Shown here: positions 12,112-23,307 of the stretch, piece after piece
How the letters are laid out: every line of letters begins with the position of its first letter
How positions within the stretch are numbered: position 1 is the stretch's first letter
Source: Pyricularia pennisetigena
Lineage: Eukaryota > Ascomycota > Sordariomycetes > Magnaporthales > Pyriculariaceae
Assembly (NCBI RefSeq): GCF_004337985.1
Contig: NW_021940918.1
Span: 1,736,001-1,800,000, forward strand
DNA length: 64,000 nt
Direction of reading: 5' to 3'
Translations under genes and position numbers: made by a program
The notes under the pieces: generated by a model
The model's database searches: none
What the model saw: the letters and a program-made list of their open reading frames with translations, nothing else
Told to the model about the DNA's origin: nothing

Positions 12112-12230
12112 GGCAACGTGCCTGAGTGGTTAAAGGGTATGACTAGAATTCATCATGTGATACCTACAGTACCACCTGATAATGATATCATATGGCTTCG
12201 GCCTCACAGGTTCGAATCCTGTCGTTGTCG
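12112..12230 (+). tRNA. tRNA-Ser (anticodon AGA) with intron
   Basis: A 7-bp acceptor stem pairs GGCAACG (12112-12118) with CGTTGTC (12223-12229), with discriminator G at 12230 as in serine tRNAs. The D-arm is GCCTGAGTGGTTAAAGG (A box), the anticodon stem TATGA/TCATA, anticodon AGA at 12145-12147, a long variable arm GGCTTCGGCC typical of class II tRNAs, and a T-arm ACAGG-TTCGAAT-CCTGT (B box). A 38-base intron at 12149-12186 interrupts the anticodon loop at the canonical position 37/38. All stems pair once the intron is removed. It decodes UCU/UCC-type serine codons after A34-to-I modification. Confidence 0.93.
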
Positions 12231-12407
12231 ACCAAAATCTTTTTGATGATTTCCTCCCCACAGCTGATTGTGAAGGCAGTAACGCTCTTTTGCCCAGCTT
12301 TTACGTGTCCTAAGAAACCCCTAAGCGAAGGATCACAGGGTTGACGAGAGCCTTTACGGAGTCCAGAATTCGGGGCCGGCTTTCCTCCAAAATATGTTTT
12401 TACAAAG

Positions 12408-12913
12408 ATGGAATCTCTCCAGACCTGTTTGGGTGGCGAATTGATGATCGCATTGGAGGATGGTGATACATCGGCAGCCCTTAACACGTTGTTGCAAGGC
12501 TCAGAGCTTGCCTCAAAGTTCTCGAATAGCTTCTTCATCGGCGTCTTGGATGAGCTACATGAGTGTCGCACTTCGTCAACGCATTCGTACTGGCGAGACA
12601 ACTCAAATCATGGACTGACAGTTCGGAAGCGGTCATCAAGCTCTGTGTACCGAGCCGCGCGAACGGCAGGCTTTCCAGGTATTCCCCAAAGGCCAGCGCG
12701 TGCATCCTCGCCACATGAACCAAGAGTGTCATCGACCCCTTCATGAGTGAGACAGTTCAGGACACGGCCCATTTCGGAAAGCTTCAACGCACCTCGCCGC
12801 TTGACTCTGCCGAGCTTATTAGTTTGATCTTTGCCAATGCCGAGGGAGTCTTCCTTTGGGTTGCCCTTCTGCTCCGACGATTAGAAGAGGGGCTTGTGAA
12901 TGGGAATCCGTGA
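12408..12913 (+). pseudogene. decayed NACHT/NLR-type ATPase fragment
   Basis: Two pieces in different frames resemble the NACHT core of fungal NLR-like proteins. The first (frame of 12408) has KFSNSFFIGVLDELHEC, like the Walker B segment of the form LFIDALDEC. The second (about 12590-12910) begins LARQLKSW, has IKLCVPSR, and ends with IFANAEGVFLWVALLLRR then LEEGLVNGNP, the hallmark GVFLWV...LLEGL segment that follows the NACHT fold. A frameshift separates the two, an in-frame TGA sits at 12716-12718, and a terminal stop at 12911 cuts off everything beyond. No N-terminal effector domain or repeat domain remains nearby. In fungi such proteins act in non-self recognition; this copy is clearly broken. 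Family assignment rests on motif recall, not a search. Confidence 0.6.
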
Positions 12914-14896
12914 GAATTAAATCCGCTGTAGGGTCGAAACAGGACTTCTTAGTTCCGCAATGTCTCGGGAACATGACAGCCGTTCTCGGGAGGTCATCCG
13001 TCGATGGCACGTACCGGTTTCCCTTTGATTTTACTCATTTCTGGGTCCTGGGTTGTTCTTTTTTCAATGGTGGAACATCCCAAGCCATCAAGCTTTTTGA
13101 CTCTAAATCCCCGGTTTCTTCCAGCATCAGACCAGAAGCAGCCTTTCCTATCACTCAAAGACTACTACTCCTGGGTCTGTTTCGTTCTCGCCTTTATGAG
13201 ACCTCACAAACTCGAATGTTTTCTTGAAATAGCGGCAGTTGTGAGGCGGAAAATAATGATAGAACATCAAGGACAAGGAATAACGCAGCGTGAGAAAGCA
13301 GCCTTGCAGTCTAGTTCTAGCATCGCTTTCCACATATGACATTGAGGTCTCTTTCATAAGGAATCTATATGCAGTCAGTCATTCAGAGGCGTGGAACACT
13401 GCTCGTGGATGGGCCCGGGACACCCATCCTTGAATCAAATGCGGCCTGAGAGCCAAAGTACTGGCACATGGACACGTTGGCGACATCCCTGTCTTGGCGA
13501 TAGATTTGCAGACCCGGGAGACTAAGATCATCTTGCCATGAATAACGTCCCGTAAACGATAAATGTTGCTTGAATATGCATTTGACAAAATAATTATACA
13601 CTATAGAAGCAAATGAAAAACAAAAAAAAAGAAACGAAAGGAAACCTTTGATGCAACCATGCAATGTAACCGACCGATAGAGAAGAAAAAAAAGAGTAAA
13701 GAGAACCCTTTGTACCCTGCCGACCCTTCCTTCATGTGTGATTTTCGAGCAGACGTCAGACGCAGATGCGAGAAATCCCAATCAATACAAAAACCATCTC
13801 TCGTCGGCGTTCATGGTCTTTCGGAAATGCCATTCAATGTTCAATAAGAAGCAAGGCTTGGGTCGACGTCAAGTCGCCCAAGACACTGGGAGCTTTTTTC
13901 CAAAAAAAAAAGAAGGGAAAAAAAAGGACGAAAAACCTAGCTGGTACCAAACGTAACTCCCTTAGAACCGTTGAACCACATATAGGGCGCAAGAATTCCT
14001 CGTCCACATATAACATGCAAAGAGGATGTTCTCTCATGGCCACGAGTTGCGATGGCAAAAAGCACAATCAAGCAGCTGACCTATTCGATAAAGCTTCAAG
14101 TAGCATTGCAATAGCTTCGAAGCACGCGGGCGCATGATGGTACGATGCAAGCGATGCAGCCTCCAGGAACCAGACCAATTCAAAAGTCGGGACACGAACA
14201 AGACGTCACTCCCTTCAAGCATTTTCCACAGCCGGCGAATAATGGGGTCTGGACTGTGCTTTTCGTCATGTCGGCATTCATGGTGGCATCTCGATCATGC
14301 ATGCCAGATCTCAGCAAACAACAGTCGTACTCGCGCGTGATTCTCTGAGGCGGATGAATCCATGATTTACGACTTTTTAAGTTGATCAATCATCAATCCA
14401 AGTCATGTGCGCGTGCAACGTCCATGCATGTCACCGCCATTCGCAATATGCAGTCAACACGGCCTGGACGGATTTCGAGCTTTTGTTGGCAAAGTGACAA
14501 GCAATAAAGACAACTCGGCATGACGCCGCTGAGCGACGCTTCATTGTGCTCGGGGCATGTGTGCGGGTGGCCGCCCTGTGCCATGGGAGGAGCCAAGAAA
14601 AATAAAAGGAGACGTGCCAGAAGATGTTATGGGCGGGACAAGGAGGGCATAAAAAAAGAATCAAGGGCGGGCCAGAATCATCTGAATGTCGTGCAGTATA
14701 TCATGTCGTGGGTAATGTGATCCAAGATGGGTGTTGTTCGTGATGGATGGTTGCATCGTGGAGGCGAGCACGGCATCAAAATCCATGTCAGGCAGTCGGT
14801 GCATTCATGGCGAGGCAAGTTACTCATATCGCGAGCATCATGGCATCAAGCACGCAGTTGCAGTCGTCATGTCGGAGTGCATCTCAAAAGGAGCAC
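12914..14896. other. gene-poor region of about 2 kb
   Basis: Downstream of the NLR relic and up to the stop codon of the KH-domain gene. It may hold further unrecognisable remnants of the NLR coding region near its left end and the 3'UTR of the KH gene at its right end. No complete gene was identified. Confidence 0.5.
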
Positions 14897-16847
14897 CTAA
14901 ACTCCAGGGGGGCCGGTTTTCTTATCAGCATCACCGGCCTGTTGCTGTTGTGCTTGGGCCATGGCCTGGAACCACATGGCAGCATACGCTTGGTAGCCAC
15001 CATCTGTGATCAAAGAAGAAGCATGTTAGAATCGATATTGTGAGTGAATAGGGAAGGGCCCGGCACTCAAGAAGAAGGGAATCATAAAATGCTTACAGGC
15101 CGCATAGGGATCGGCTCCGGCAGCTGCTCCGGCCGGCTGACCTTGTACTGCAGGAGGTTGCTGACTCTGAGCTGCTGGCGCGCTGTGGTTAGATGCCTGT
15201 CCATAATTCGGGTTATCATAATCGCGGTGACGTCCACGTCCTCCGTATCCACCACCACCACCGCCGCCGCCGCTGTTCTTCTGGCGGACTGCTTCGACCT
15301 TGTCTTCGATGGCCTGCTTAGCCCTTGCGATAGCGTCCAGGCTGCCGACAAGCCCGATCTCGCGTTCGGTTTCGTTTGGTCCAGACGACTGCGAGACGTT
15401 GATTTTGCAGCCGGTGCTGCTCTGCATCTCACGGATAGTCTCGCCACCTTTGCCGATGATCATGCCAACAGCTTCTGAGGGCACGTAAATGGAATCGTTC
15501 GTCTTGTCAGGTCCGCCACCCATGTGGTCACCGCGCTGGCCACGGCCAGGCGGTCCATCCCCGTACTGCGGTCGTCCTCCACCTCCACCGCCGGGAGCAC
15601 CTCCATTGCGTGTATCGCTATCCACAATCTCCATGATGAGGTTCTTGGCGCGCGTGGTAGTCTCCATGCTACCTATCAGGTTAACCGGGCGCAGCCCGTT
15701 GACGCTCTTCTGCTCACCAACAATATTGATGTGGCAGCCGCTTCGCTCTTGAAGATCACGTATCGTTTCACCCCCACGGCCGATGATCAGGCCCACGGTT
15801 CTATCGGGGACCATGATCTGAATGCACTCCTCGCCTTCCTTGGGCTCAATCACGGCGTTACGATCTCTACCGCCAGCATTGTAGCCACCACCGCCGCCAC
15901 CTCTATTGAGGGGTGCCATGCCACTGTCGTCAATGATGCGGTTGATAGCGGCCCTAGCCTCGGCACGCCTGAAAGCTGGCCCGGAAATCTTGCATTGGCG
16001 ATGGTCGCCATCGGTGGGGGCAGCAGGCAGGAATTGGACTCGGCACTGCGTGTCGTTCTCTATACGGCGTAGGTTCTCGCCTCCTCGGCCAATGATAAGA
16101 CCGACAAGACTTGCCTCGATCTGCATAATCTCCGAGTTGTCGTCGCCACCGCCACCGCCCATTGGACTGCGCTCGCGAGCACCGTGGCCGCCACGAGGTG
16201 AGAAGGTGTTGTTCTGGCGACGACTGCGGGGAGAGAAAGATCGTTCGCGGTCCCGACCGAAGCCTTGGTCACGTCCGCGGTCGTCTCGTCTTTCGTCGCG
16301 GTACGAGTTGTAGTTGTCGCGACCGTACCCTTGATCGCGTCTTGGTGAGCGTGAGCGTGATCGCGGATAGCCGGACGAGGCCCCGCCACGGTGATCATTA
16401 CCATAGCTATTGGCAGGACGCTCGTATGGGGTTGCTCCATGGTTCGAAGCATAACTCCGCGCCTTTGCGATGGCGTCCTGAAAGCTGTCGCCGGCAGCGC
16501 CTGGACCTGGCACGACGCCGGATGAGTAAGGTGTCACCTTGGACAGGTCAACGCTGCCGCTGGCAGAAGGTTGGGGGTAAGAGTAGGGATTCGGCGCTCC
16601 ATAGGGAGCAGGCGGCGGAGCGTTCGGGTACTGTTGAGGTGGAGGATAGGCAGGCAGACCAGCTCCCGCGCCAGGAGGAGGCTGGGGTGTAGCGGATTGC
16701 GCAGCGCCTTTTCAAGTTCAAACACGTTAGTCTTGCGACCTTGGTTACGAATGGCATGAATGGTATGTAGCACGAATTGGAGCGACAGAGTGAATACGTA
16801 CCAAGCCGCGCGAGGATTTCTTGCAAACTAGCCTGTTGGTCAGCCAT
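14897..16847 (-). CDS. triple-KH-domain RNA-binding protein (FUBP/KSRP-like)
   Basis: Three exons (16847-16802, 16707-15097, 15003-14897) give 587 residues in one frame; intron 1 has a GTACGT donor and GACTAAC branch, intron 2 a GTAAGC donor and CACAG acceptor. After a short N-terminal helix (MADQQASLQEILARLG) come a Pro/Gln/Tyr-rich stretch and an Arg/Ser/Gly/Asp-rich region with SR-like repeats. Three KH domains follow, each with a GxxG loop: LIIGRGGENL (about residues 208-275), LIIGRGGETI (about 310-380) and MIIGKGGETI (about 420-490). Glycine-rich linkers separate them, and the tail is Gln/Ala-rich. KH triplets with this spacing bind single-stranded RNA or DNA and act in mRNA stability or transcription; the animal relatives are the FUBP proteins. 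The exact target in this fungus is unknown. Confidence 0.9.
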
Positions 16848-17912
16848 ATTGGGTGGCTGGCGTGAATGCGACTTTTGGAGATTTCCAGATGCGAGAGGGA
16901 CAAGGCCGTCAAGGTCGGTCGGGAATTAAATACTGGAATTGGTCGGGTAAGGGTTTGCTCCTATCCGCAGGAGACGCAAGACAGACAGTCGGTCAACTTT
17001 CCAAAGTGAAAATGCCGTAGCAAATGGCCGATCGCGCTTTGAGATGGTAGAGAATGACTGTCGCACGAAGAAGCTGTGGGTTTTTTTTTTTACATTGGTG
17101 GGTGTCGTGTCGGGATTTTGCGCTGGCTGATTTGGCTGATTGAAATTGGTTGTCGAGTGGATGGATGATGAGCAAATCCGGCAACGAGTTTGGTCTCAAA
17201 ATGTGGGACGAGCCTGAATTGGACTAGCTTTGAGTACCCGACAGTCATCAGAACACAGAGGAGGTTAGCAACCTGCATGGGCTGACAAAGCAGACAGGCA
17301 CTGTGGCTCTTTCTCTGCAACTTTCATAATGACTGCATTCGACTCTGTTGTCGGGACATTACAGTAGTCTCTACCGTGCTTGACACCATGTGCTCATCCC
17401 CCTCTACGTTTTATTTATTCGCTTATTTGTTTATTACTATTAATGTATTCTTTAGTCATTTCAGTTTATTTGTTGATCTTTCTGTCTTGTGTAGACCAGT
17501 CTCTGCTCAGCCTCTGCGACCTTAGTTACCCAGTATGGAACGAGCACCCAACGAAACTGTAGTACCAACCTTCCTCATACCCGGTTACAAAAGCCATTCG
17601 CCATCGTCTCCTGCCCTTGGTTCATCATCACGGATGGCTCTGTTGATGTATGGAGATGTAGTTTAAGCATCACCTCTATGTTATCATAACCGCAAAAGCA
17701 ATCGTTGTGGTTGTCTGCGATGGGTCATCACTTCACAAACAGAAATTTCACAGGCACCATCAGTTGATGCCCCTTTACATGTAAAGGGAAGACTTGGAAT
17801 CTCTCGTGCCAAGATGACCGCGGGATTTTGAGGATTTTCTCATTGGACGGGCCATGTTTGCTCGTTCAAGGAGCATAGGACAGAAAATTGCGAGACTGTA
17901 ATGCGTGTACCA
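16848..17912. other. intergenic upstream of the KH-domain gene
   Basis: About 1.06 kb holding the KH-gene promoter and the 3' end of the haem-reductase fusion gene. The part near 17390-17480 is T-rich. No gene recognised. Confidence 0.6.
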
Positions 17913-20900
17913 TCAAAAGGTCGGCTGCACGCTTTGCGACCTAGCCAACTTAAACGTCCTCAAAGAACCTCCGCTTATGCTCCCTGCCGTTCTTGACCGG
18001 CCCGTCCTGCCCCCTGGGCTTCCACCATGAAGACTGGCCGTCCCAGCAGACAGCTGTCGTGAGTGGTTACTGCCGGCCCCTGAACTCGCAGGCGACCTGC
18101 CCCTCATATTCATCTTGCCCATCAGCGCCGCCATGGCCGACGCTCCAGTGACCAGCGGCGGCAGTTGGGGTTTGCTTCCAGAGATGCCCAACCCAGTCTG
18201 CGTGTTCCGCCCCTGGTTAGCGGCAGAACCCCGCCGCTCGGCCAGGAGGGCACTTGCGTATGCCAGATCCGGGGAGCAGACCAGCTGCACCGGAGAGCCG
18301 ATCCTCGCTCGGCTCGGACTGCGGCTGCGCGGTGGGGTGTCTAGCGGGATTTCATGGTGAAGATTGTGGTGATGCTGCTGCTGCTGCTTTGAGAGATCGA
18401 TGTTTGAGGGGATGACGGGGACGCGGGACAAGCGACGGATTGCGCGCAAGTTGCGGTCCATGAATGTTGACATGCGGTTGAGCGCATTCCTGTTCTCGTA
18501 GCTCTCAAATGCCGACGCGCCGTCGGTCGGCGCCTGCGACCGGGATTGGTGCATCGAGTTGAGCGTAGGCGTCTGCAGCAGTGGCGGAGTGACTGTCGGG
18601 GTCACGATTTGTTTCTGATTATGCTGCTGCTGCTGCGTATGGTACGCGGCGCCTTTGACGCTGAGAGTGTGGCGGACCTGGCTGATTATTTGATCAAAGT
18701 CGACAGTCTGCTGGCCCCGGGGTTGGAACAGCTGCGTCGCCGCGGTCACTGACATTTCCTGCGTGAGCACAAAGAAGCTGCCGTCGTTGATGCGCTGACG
18801 GACGAGGTGCCACCGGGTACGGGCTGGGTTCTTTTCGATCTCGGGTTTGTAGACGGACAGCTGGGAAAGCTTCTCGTAAAACATCTCTAACCGCTTGGCC
18901 ATCCTTTCCAGGACCTGCATCAGGAAAGTGGAGAGCGCCACGGCAGTCTCGGCTTCCGAGGTGGTGTCCTGAAGCGCCGACAAGGCACCAAAGGCGTCGA
19001 AGCCATGGCAGGCCTCACGGCGGATGTCCTCCAGCAGACTGACGTCCAGCTCGATGGCCTGTGTGGCGTAGCTGATGATGCCTTGCTCGTGAAACCTCGC
19101 CCCCTCGCTGTCGCTGATAAACTGCCCGATGGCAGATAGCTCCTTGCTTGTGGCCACCGCGTCTTCCGAAGTTTTAGCTCGTGCAATAACTCCCAAGACG
19201 TCCGGCAGGCGTGGCACGGGACCGGCGGAGGAGGAGTTTGCGAGACTGAATGACAGCTTGAGGACCAGCTCCTGAAACTTGGGGCCAAACAATGACGAGA
19301 AGCCATTCTGCAGCAGGCGAGACTGGAACTTGTAGAACATGCGCACGCCTTTCATGCTGAAAAGGTTGCCTTGACTCCACACCATGGTCGGATCAATGGG
19401 GGAGTCCTGCTTCTCACCAACCATGATGTTCATCTCGAAGCTCTGCGCCACCAGAGTCTCCACGCTCGTTCGCAGATAGTCGGCCCAAAGGTCGTACAGA
19501 CCGCCGATATCGTCGTTGCCTTGAAAGTCGGGCCTTGGGGTCAGATGGCCGACGAAATATTTGGTCAACAGACTGCTGACCTCGGGGTTGTTGGTATGAC
19601 CCAGAGAATCAAATGATTTGGAGCAATCCACGCCGGCGTTTGACCTGATGATCAGGGTGCCGCCGGGGTGCATAGGACAAAAGTCTGTCACGTCGTATAC
19701 AGACCCATGGACACCAATCCACATCCTCTGTCCAGGGCGGTGGCCCGTATTGAGAGCAAGCTGCGAGAGAGGTATGGTTGGTTGATCACAACGCAGTGGC
19801 TTTGGTGTCATGAAAACATCGAGCATGAACCGGCGCTCTGCAAAGGCTGTGTTTACAATGACGTCTGCGTTCTCCATTGTGGCCGTCCTGTGGTAGTAGA
19901 TGGCCTTTTTGATACCGCTCATGACCGACTCGAACACGGAAACAGAGCCACAGACATAGAGATATCCGCCCAATCCACCCCTGACGTAGTTAGCCAAGAA
20001 GTATAGTCCCAGAAGGAAGCCATAGGACAGGATGCCCTGAAATTTCACCTAGCGATAGAAAGGGGTCAGGCTGAGGGTAGCTTACTGCTTCTTGCTCATA
20101 ACCAAGTCACAGACTGTTGAACCCTGTTCTATGATCAGGTCGTTGATATAACGTGGAGGCATCTTCTTCTCAACAAGGTCTTGAGCCTGAGAGTCGTAGG
20201 ACAAACCCCTAGAGTCGCGGGAGAACGCGAGGTGAACTTCCATCTGTCCACTGCTCACATACTGCCGCAGCTCGTTTTCATAGCAGAACTTTTCGCGCGA
20301 TTGGACGCCCAGATACAAAATGTTGCGTCCGACAGAGCTGCCGACCCTTGCCTGCCAGAAGCTTCTGAACGGTGCGATACCGCTGCCACCGGCAAAGAAG
20401 GCACAGGGGGCCGCGCCGTCTAGAGGGAGCTGGAAAGCTACTGGCCTTGAGACCCCAACCAGCACATCCTCATCGATCGGCAGGAGTAGTTCGTCGTGGG
20501 ACGACACCATAGGGTTCAGGAAGCCACTGCTTACACCTGCCCGGGTGACGCGGTCGTTGTTGGCAAAGATGGAAGACAATAGATACTCGGAACGGGATAT
20601 AGTCAGGTCGACCGTGCTGGGAAGAAGTTCGTCGGGGTAGTTGGAGATGGAGTAGGTCCTCGGCACTTCGACAGGCACCAGATCACCTAGCCATGCAAAG
20701 TTACTATGGAGGTCAAAAGCCTGGTCCCAGACCAACTCTGGGGTCTCCAGGACTGCCGCCTGTAAGAGATCGCCAAGACTCCCCCTCACTGGCCATTCGT
20801 CGGTTGCCAGCACCTGCAATACGGTATTTGACGATGCGCGCAACATTGCGTGGACTTTCAGGACCAGCTCTTTTGTCAGCGGCGCTAAATGTCCCCGTCT

Positions 20901-23287
20901 CAGAATGTCCTTGACGGTCAGCTGTGGCACCGCCGTAGATGTGGCCCGCGAAACAGATTTCAGATGGCCCAGGAATCTCGTCCATTTCTGGTTCAGCTCG
21001 ACCGGTGCCTCCAGCAAGGTTTCGTCTAGTCCCAGAGCAGCGGCAACCTTTGCGCACTCCTCCCAGCTGTTGAGTGGCATGACAGCCAGCCGGTCACCAG
21101 GCTGAAATGTGATACCGGTGTTTTGTATGTCTAGCGTCACGCCTGCTATGGTTCTGTTCGGGTCATTATCCACGGAGGCCCTGCTCAGAATTTTGGCTCG
21201 GTATCTGCACTCTTCAAATGTCCCTCGCATCCGGTTGGGCTCAGGGATGTCGCCACGATATGGCTCCAGCCGTTCTTTCATCGCCTCTGAGAATTGTTTG
21301 TGTGTCTCTTCCCTATTTGATGTCAGCCGTAAAATGATAAAGGAGAGGCAGATATATATATATATAGTTTCAAAGGGCTGAGTTTACCAAGGTTTCAGCC
21401 CGTTTGCTGCTCCGGATGCGCCATTTGTCTCGCTGCGACCGGTTTTAGCTGCAACTTCCAAGATACCATAGACCTTGTAGCGGTGCCTAATGCAAGCCGT
21501 CAGTATGCACCTCTGTTCCTTTGGCTTATGGTAAAGCTGAGAGCAGGCGGGGATGATGCGGAGATGATCTACTTACACTCCCATGAAGCCTCGCTCACCA
21601 CAGTATGCCTCGACGATCCCGTCCAGCACTCCAATCAACCGAGGGTCACCCGACTTCTCTACAAACTCGGGAACGCTGTAGTGGTATTCAACAGCAGCAA
21701 TGAAGGCGCGCAGGTTCGCCGGCTGCCAAGCCCTCAAGTGAACGCCTTCAGCACCCAGGAATGATCTGTACTTCTTGCGACCCAGAAAGGCGTCCATTAG
21801 TAGGTAGGGAGGGAACTGAAGCCCAGATGCCGCTGCACAGCGCTTGGAAAGAGGCTTTGAGAACTGCCCCCACCGCACCCACTCCTCAGCGGACACGAAG
21901 TTTTCCCCCGAGCTCGGGTTTGGGGATATCGAGTGGAAGGCGTTTGGCATCCTCTCGATGATTTCCTTGAGGCGGATGAGCTCGTGCAGAAGACCCTCCA
22001 CATTTCTGTTCATGACGTGCTCCTGACAGCTGGCAATGGCGTCCGGCCCATGTTGAAAAGAGGCTGAAGTTTGATTGTTGTTAGGATTCTGACTTTATTG
22101 GAGGTGGCTTGAATGGCACGGTAGCGAAACAAAGGTTCGAAGAAACAGAGTCATTCTAATGAGATCTTAGCCACAAACTTACCGGACGTATCGGCACAGC
22201 CCTTGAGAAAAGCTATTTCTGTTCGCTCTCCAAACACTGGCCATCGCAAGTCAATATTGTCGAACCTATCTCTGTAAGGATACACCGAGCGGGGGTCGCG
22301 GAGCTTGACGTTGTATGAGGACTGATCCGGAAAGCTCAGATGCGGGATCGCTCTCCCCAATCTTTTCGAAACCTGAAAGTATGGGAGACCGATACTCCTC
22401 GGGATGCCTTTGAGCTCCTCGACAACATCATCGCTCATTTCCACAACCGGTCGGGAAGATGCCGCCGACGTGTTGACGCCTTCACTGCCATCATTGTTCT
22501 CCTCGTAACGATATATCGAGCAAAGCATCCCGAGAACCACACATGCGGCCCAGAGGGCGTCGTCGGGGATGATGTCTTCTGTCGCCTCGATGATGGGCAG
22601 AGCTGCGATCGAATCCCTGACACGGCCGCGGGCCACGCAACCAGGCATACGCTCGCAGAGGGCAGACCATATGCGGCCGGGTGACGCGGCGAGGGCTGCG
22701 GGTGACATGTCTGGATCATGTGGCACGAAGCCATACTCTGCAGTCAGGAAGCCATCTCTCCAACCGCTCCTTGGACCAACCTCTTCGGCCCTGATGATGA
22801 CTTGTCGAGCTGGCGCGCCTAGAGCCACAGCCAGGAGGTCGTGGTCGCTGGCGGTCAGGGTGTCGATGTGCTTGGTTGCATTGAGAATCGAAGGAGCCGG
22901 TATGTTGGAGTAGAGAAGCTCGTTGATTGTTTTTCGTTCCCTGGATGCGCAATGTGAGCCAAGCCGGCTCTTAGCACCCAGATAAATTCATCAGGGGTTT
23001 TGCGAACCTTAACCTTAGCCATTCCTCTGCATCCATGCCTCGTGGGATCTATGAATAGATCATAAGATCTTGTCAGTCTTAACTCTGTTGGCGGATCCGC
23101 CACACATGACTCGGCAATAATATTGAGATGAACTCACGTCAAAAGCAGCATGTAAGTCTCCAGGCTGACAGTAACCAGAGAAGGAACAGCCTCTGGGTCC
23201 GCGGAGCTGGGATCTGCCTCCTGCCGCTCGCGTGCCAGGACATTTACCACCCAGTGGTCCGGACACGGGGCAAGATCGTTCAGACAT
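17913..23287 (-). CDS. multidomain fusion: PrnB/IDO-like haem domain + FAD/NADPH reductase + cytochrome b5 + low-complexity tail
   Basis: Seven exons (23287-23138, 23048-23014, 22940-22183, 22063-21577, 21486-21388, 21312-20086, 19980-17913) close in one frame at 1607 residues. Residues 1 to about 510 resemble the DUF1864/PrnB group of the indoleamine-dioxygenase-like superfamily; GERGFMGVHRYKVYG (His about 478) is a candidate haem-ligand region. Residues about 525-965 form a P450-reductase-type module without flavodoxin: FAD site RTYSISN, NADPH site GGSGIAPF, and YLYVCGS, completed only after the last intron. Residues about 985-1065 are a cytochrome b5 with HPGG (His 1023) and SLGH (His 1047). 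The remaining ~540 residues have a helical part and then a Ser/Arg/Gln/His-rich tail. The layout suggests a self-sufficient haem oxygenase fed by NADPH. The reductase and b5 domains are secure; the haem-domain family is inferred from memory; the substrate is unknown. The first exon is the least certain because another frame is also open there. Confidence 0.8.
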
Positions 23288-23288
23288 G

Positions 23289-23307
23289 TTTTTTTTTTTT
23301 TTTTTTT
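23289..23307. repeat. T19 homopolymer next to the fusion-gene start codon
   Basis: On the coding (minus) strand this is an A19 run ending one base before the context ACATG of the proposed start codon. It would give a poly(A) leader immediately upstream of the ATG. Confidence 0.85.

Noticed and set aside
17913..20048. Cytochrome b5 domain as a separate gene starting at 20048
   Set aside because: The FAD/NADPH module upstream lacks its final strand until the exon from 19980 is joined through a GTAAGC-CAG intron in phase. The NADPH-domain motif YLYVCGS lies on the b5 side, so one gene explains both.
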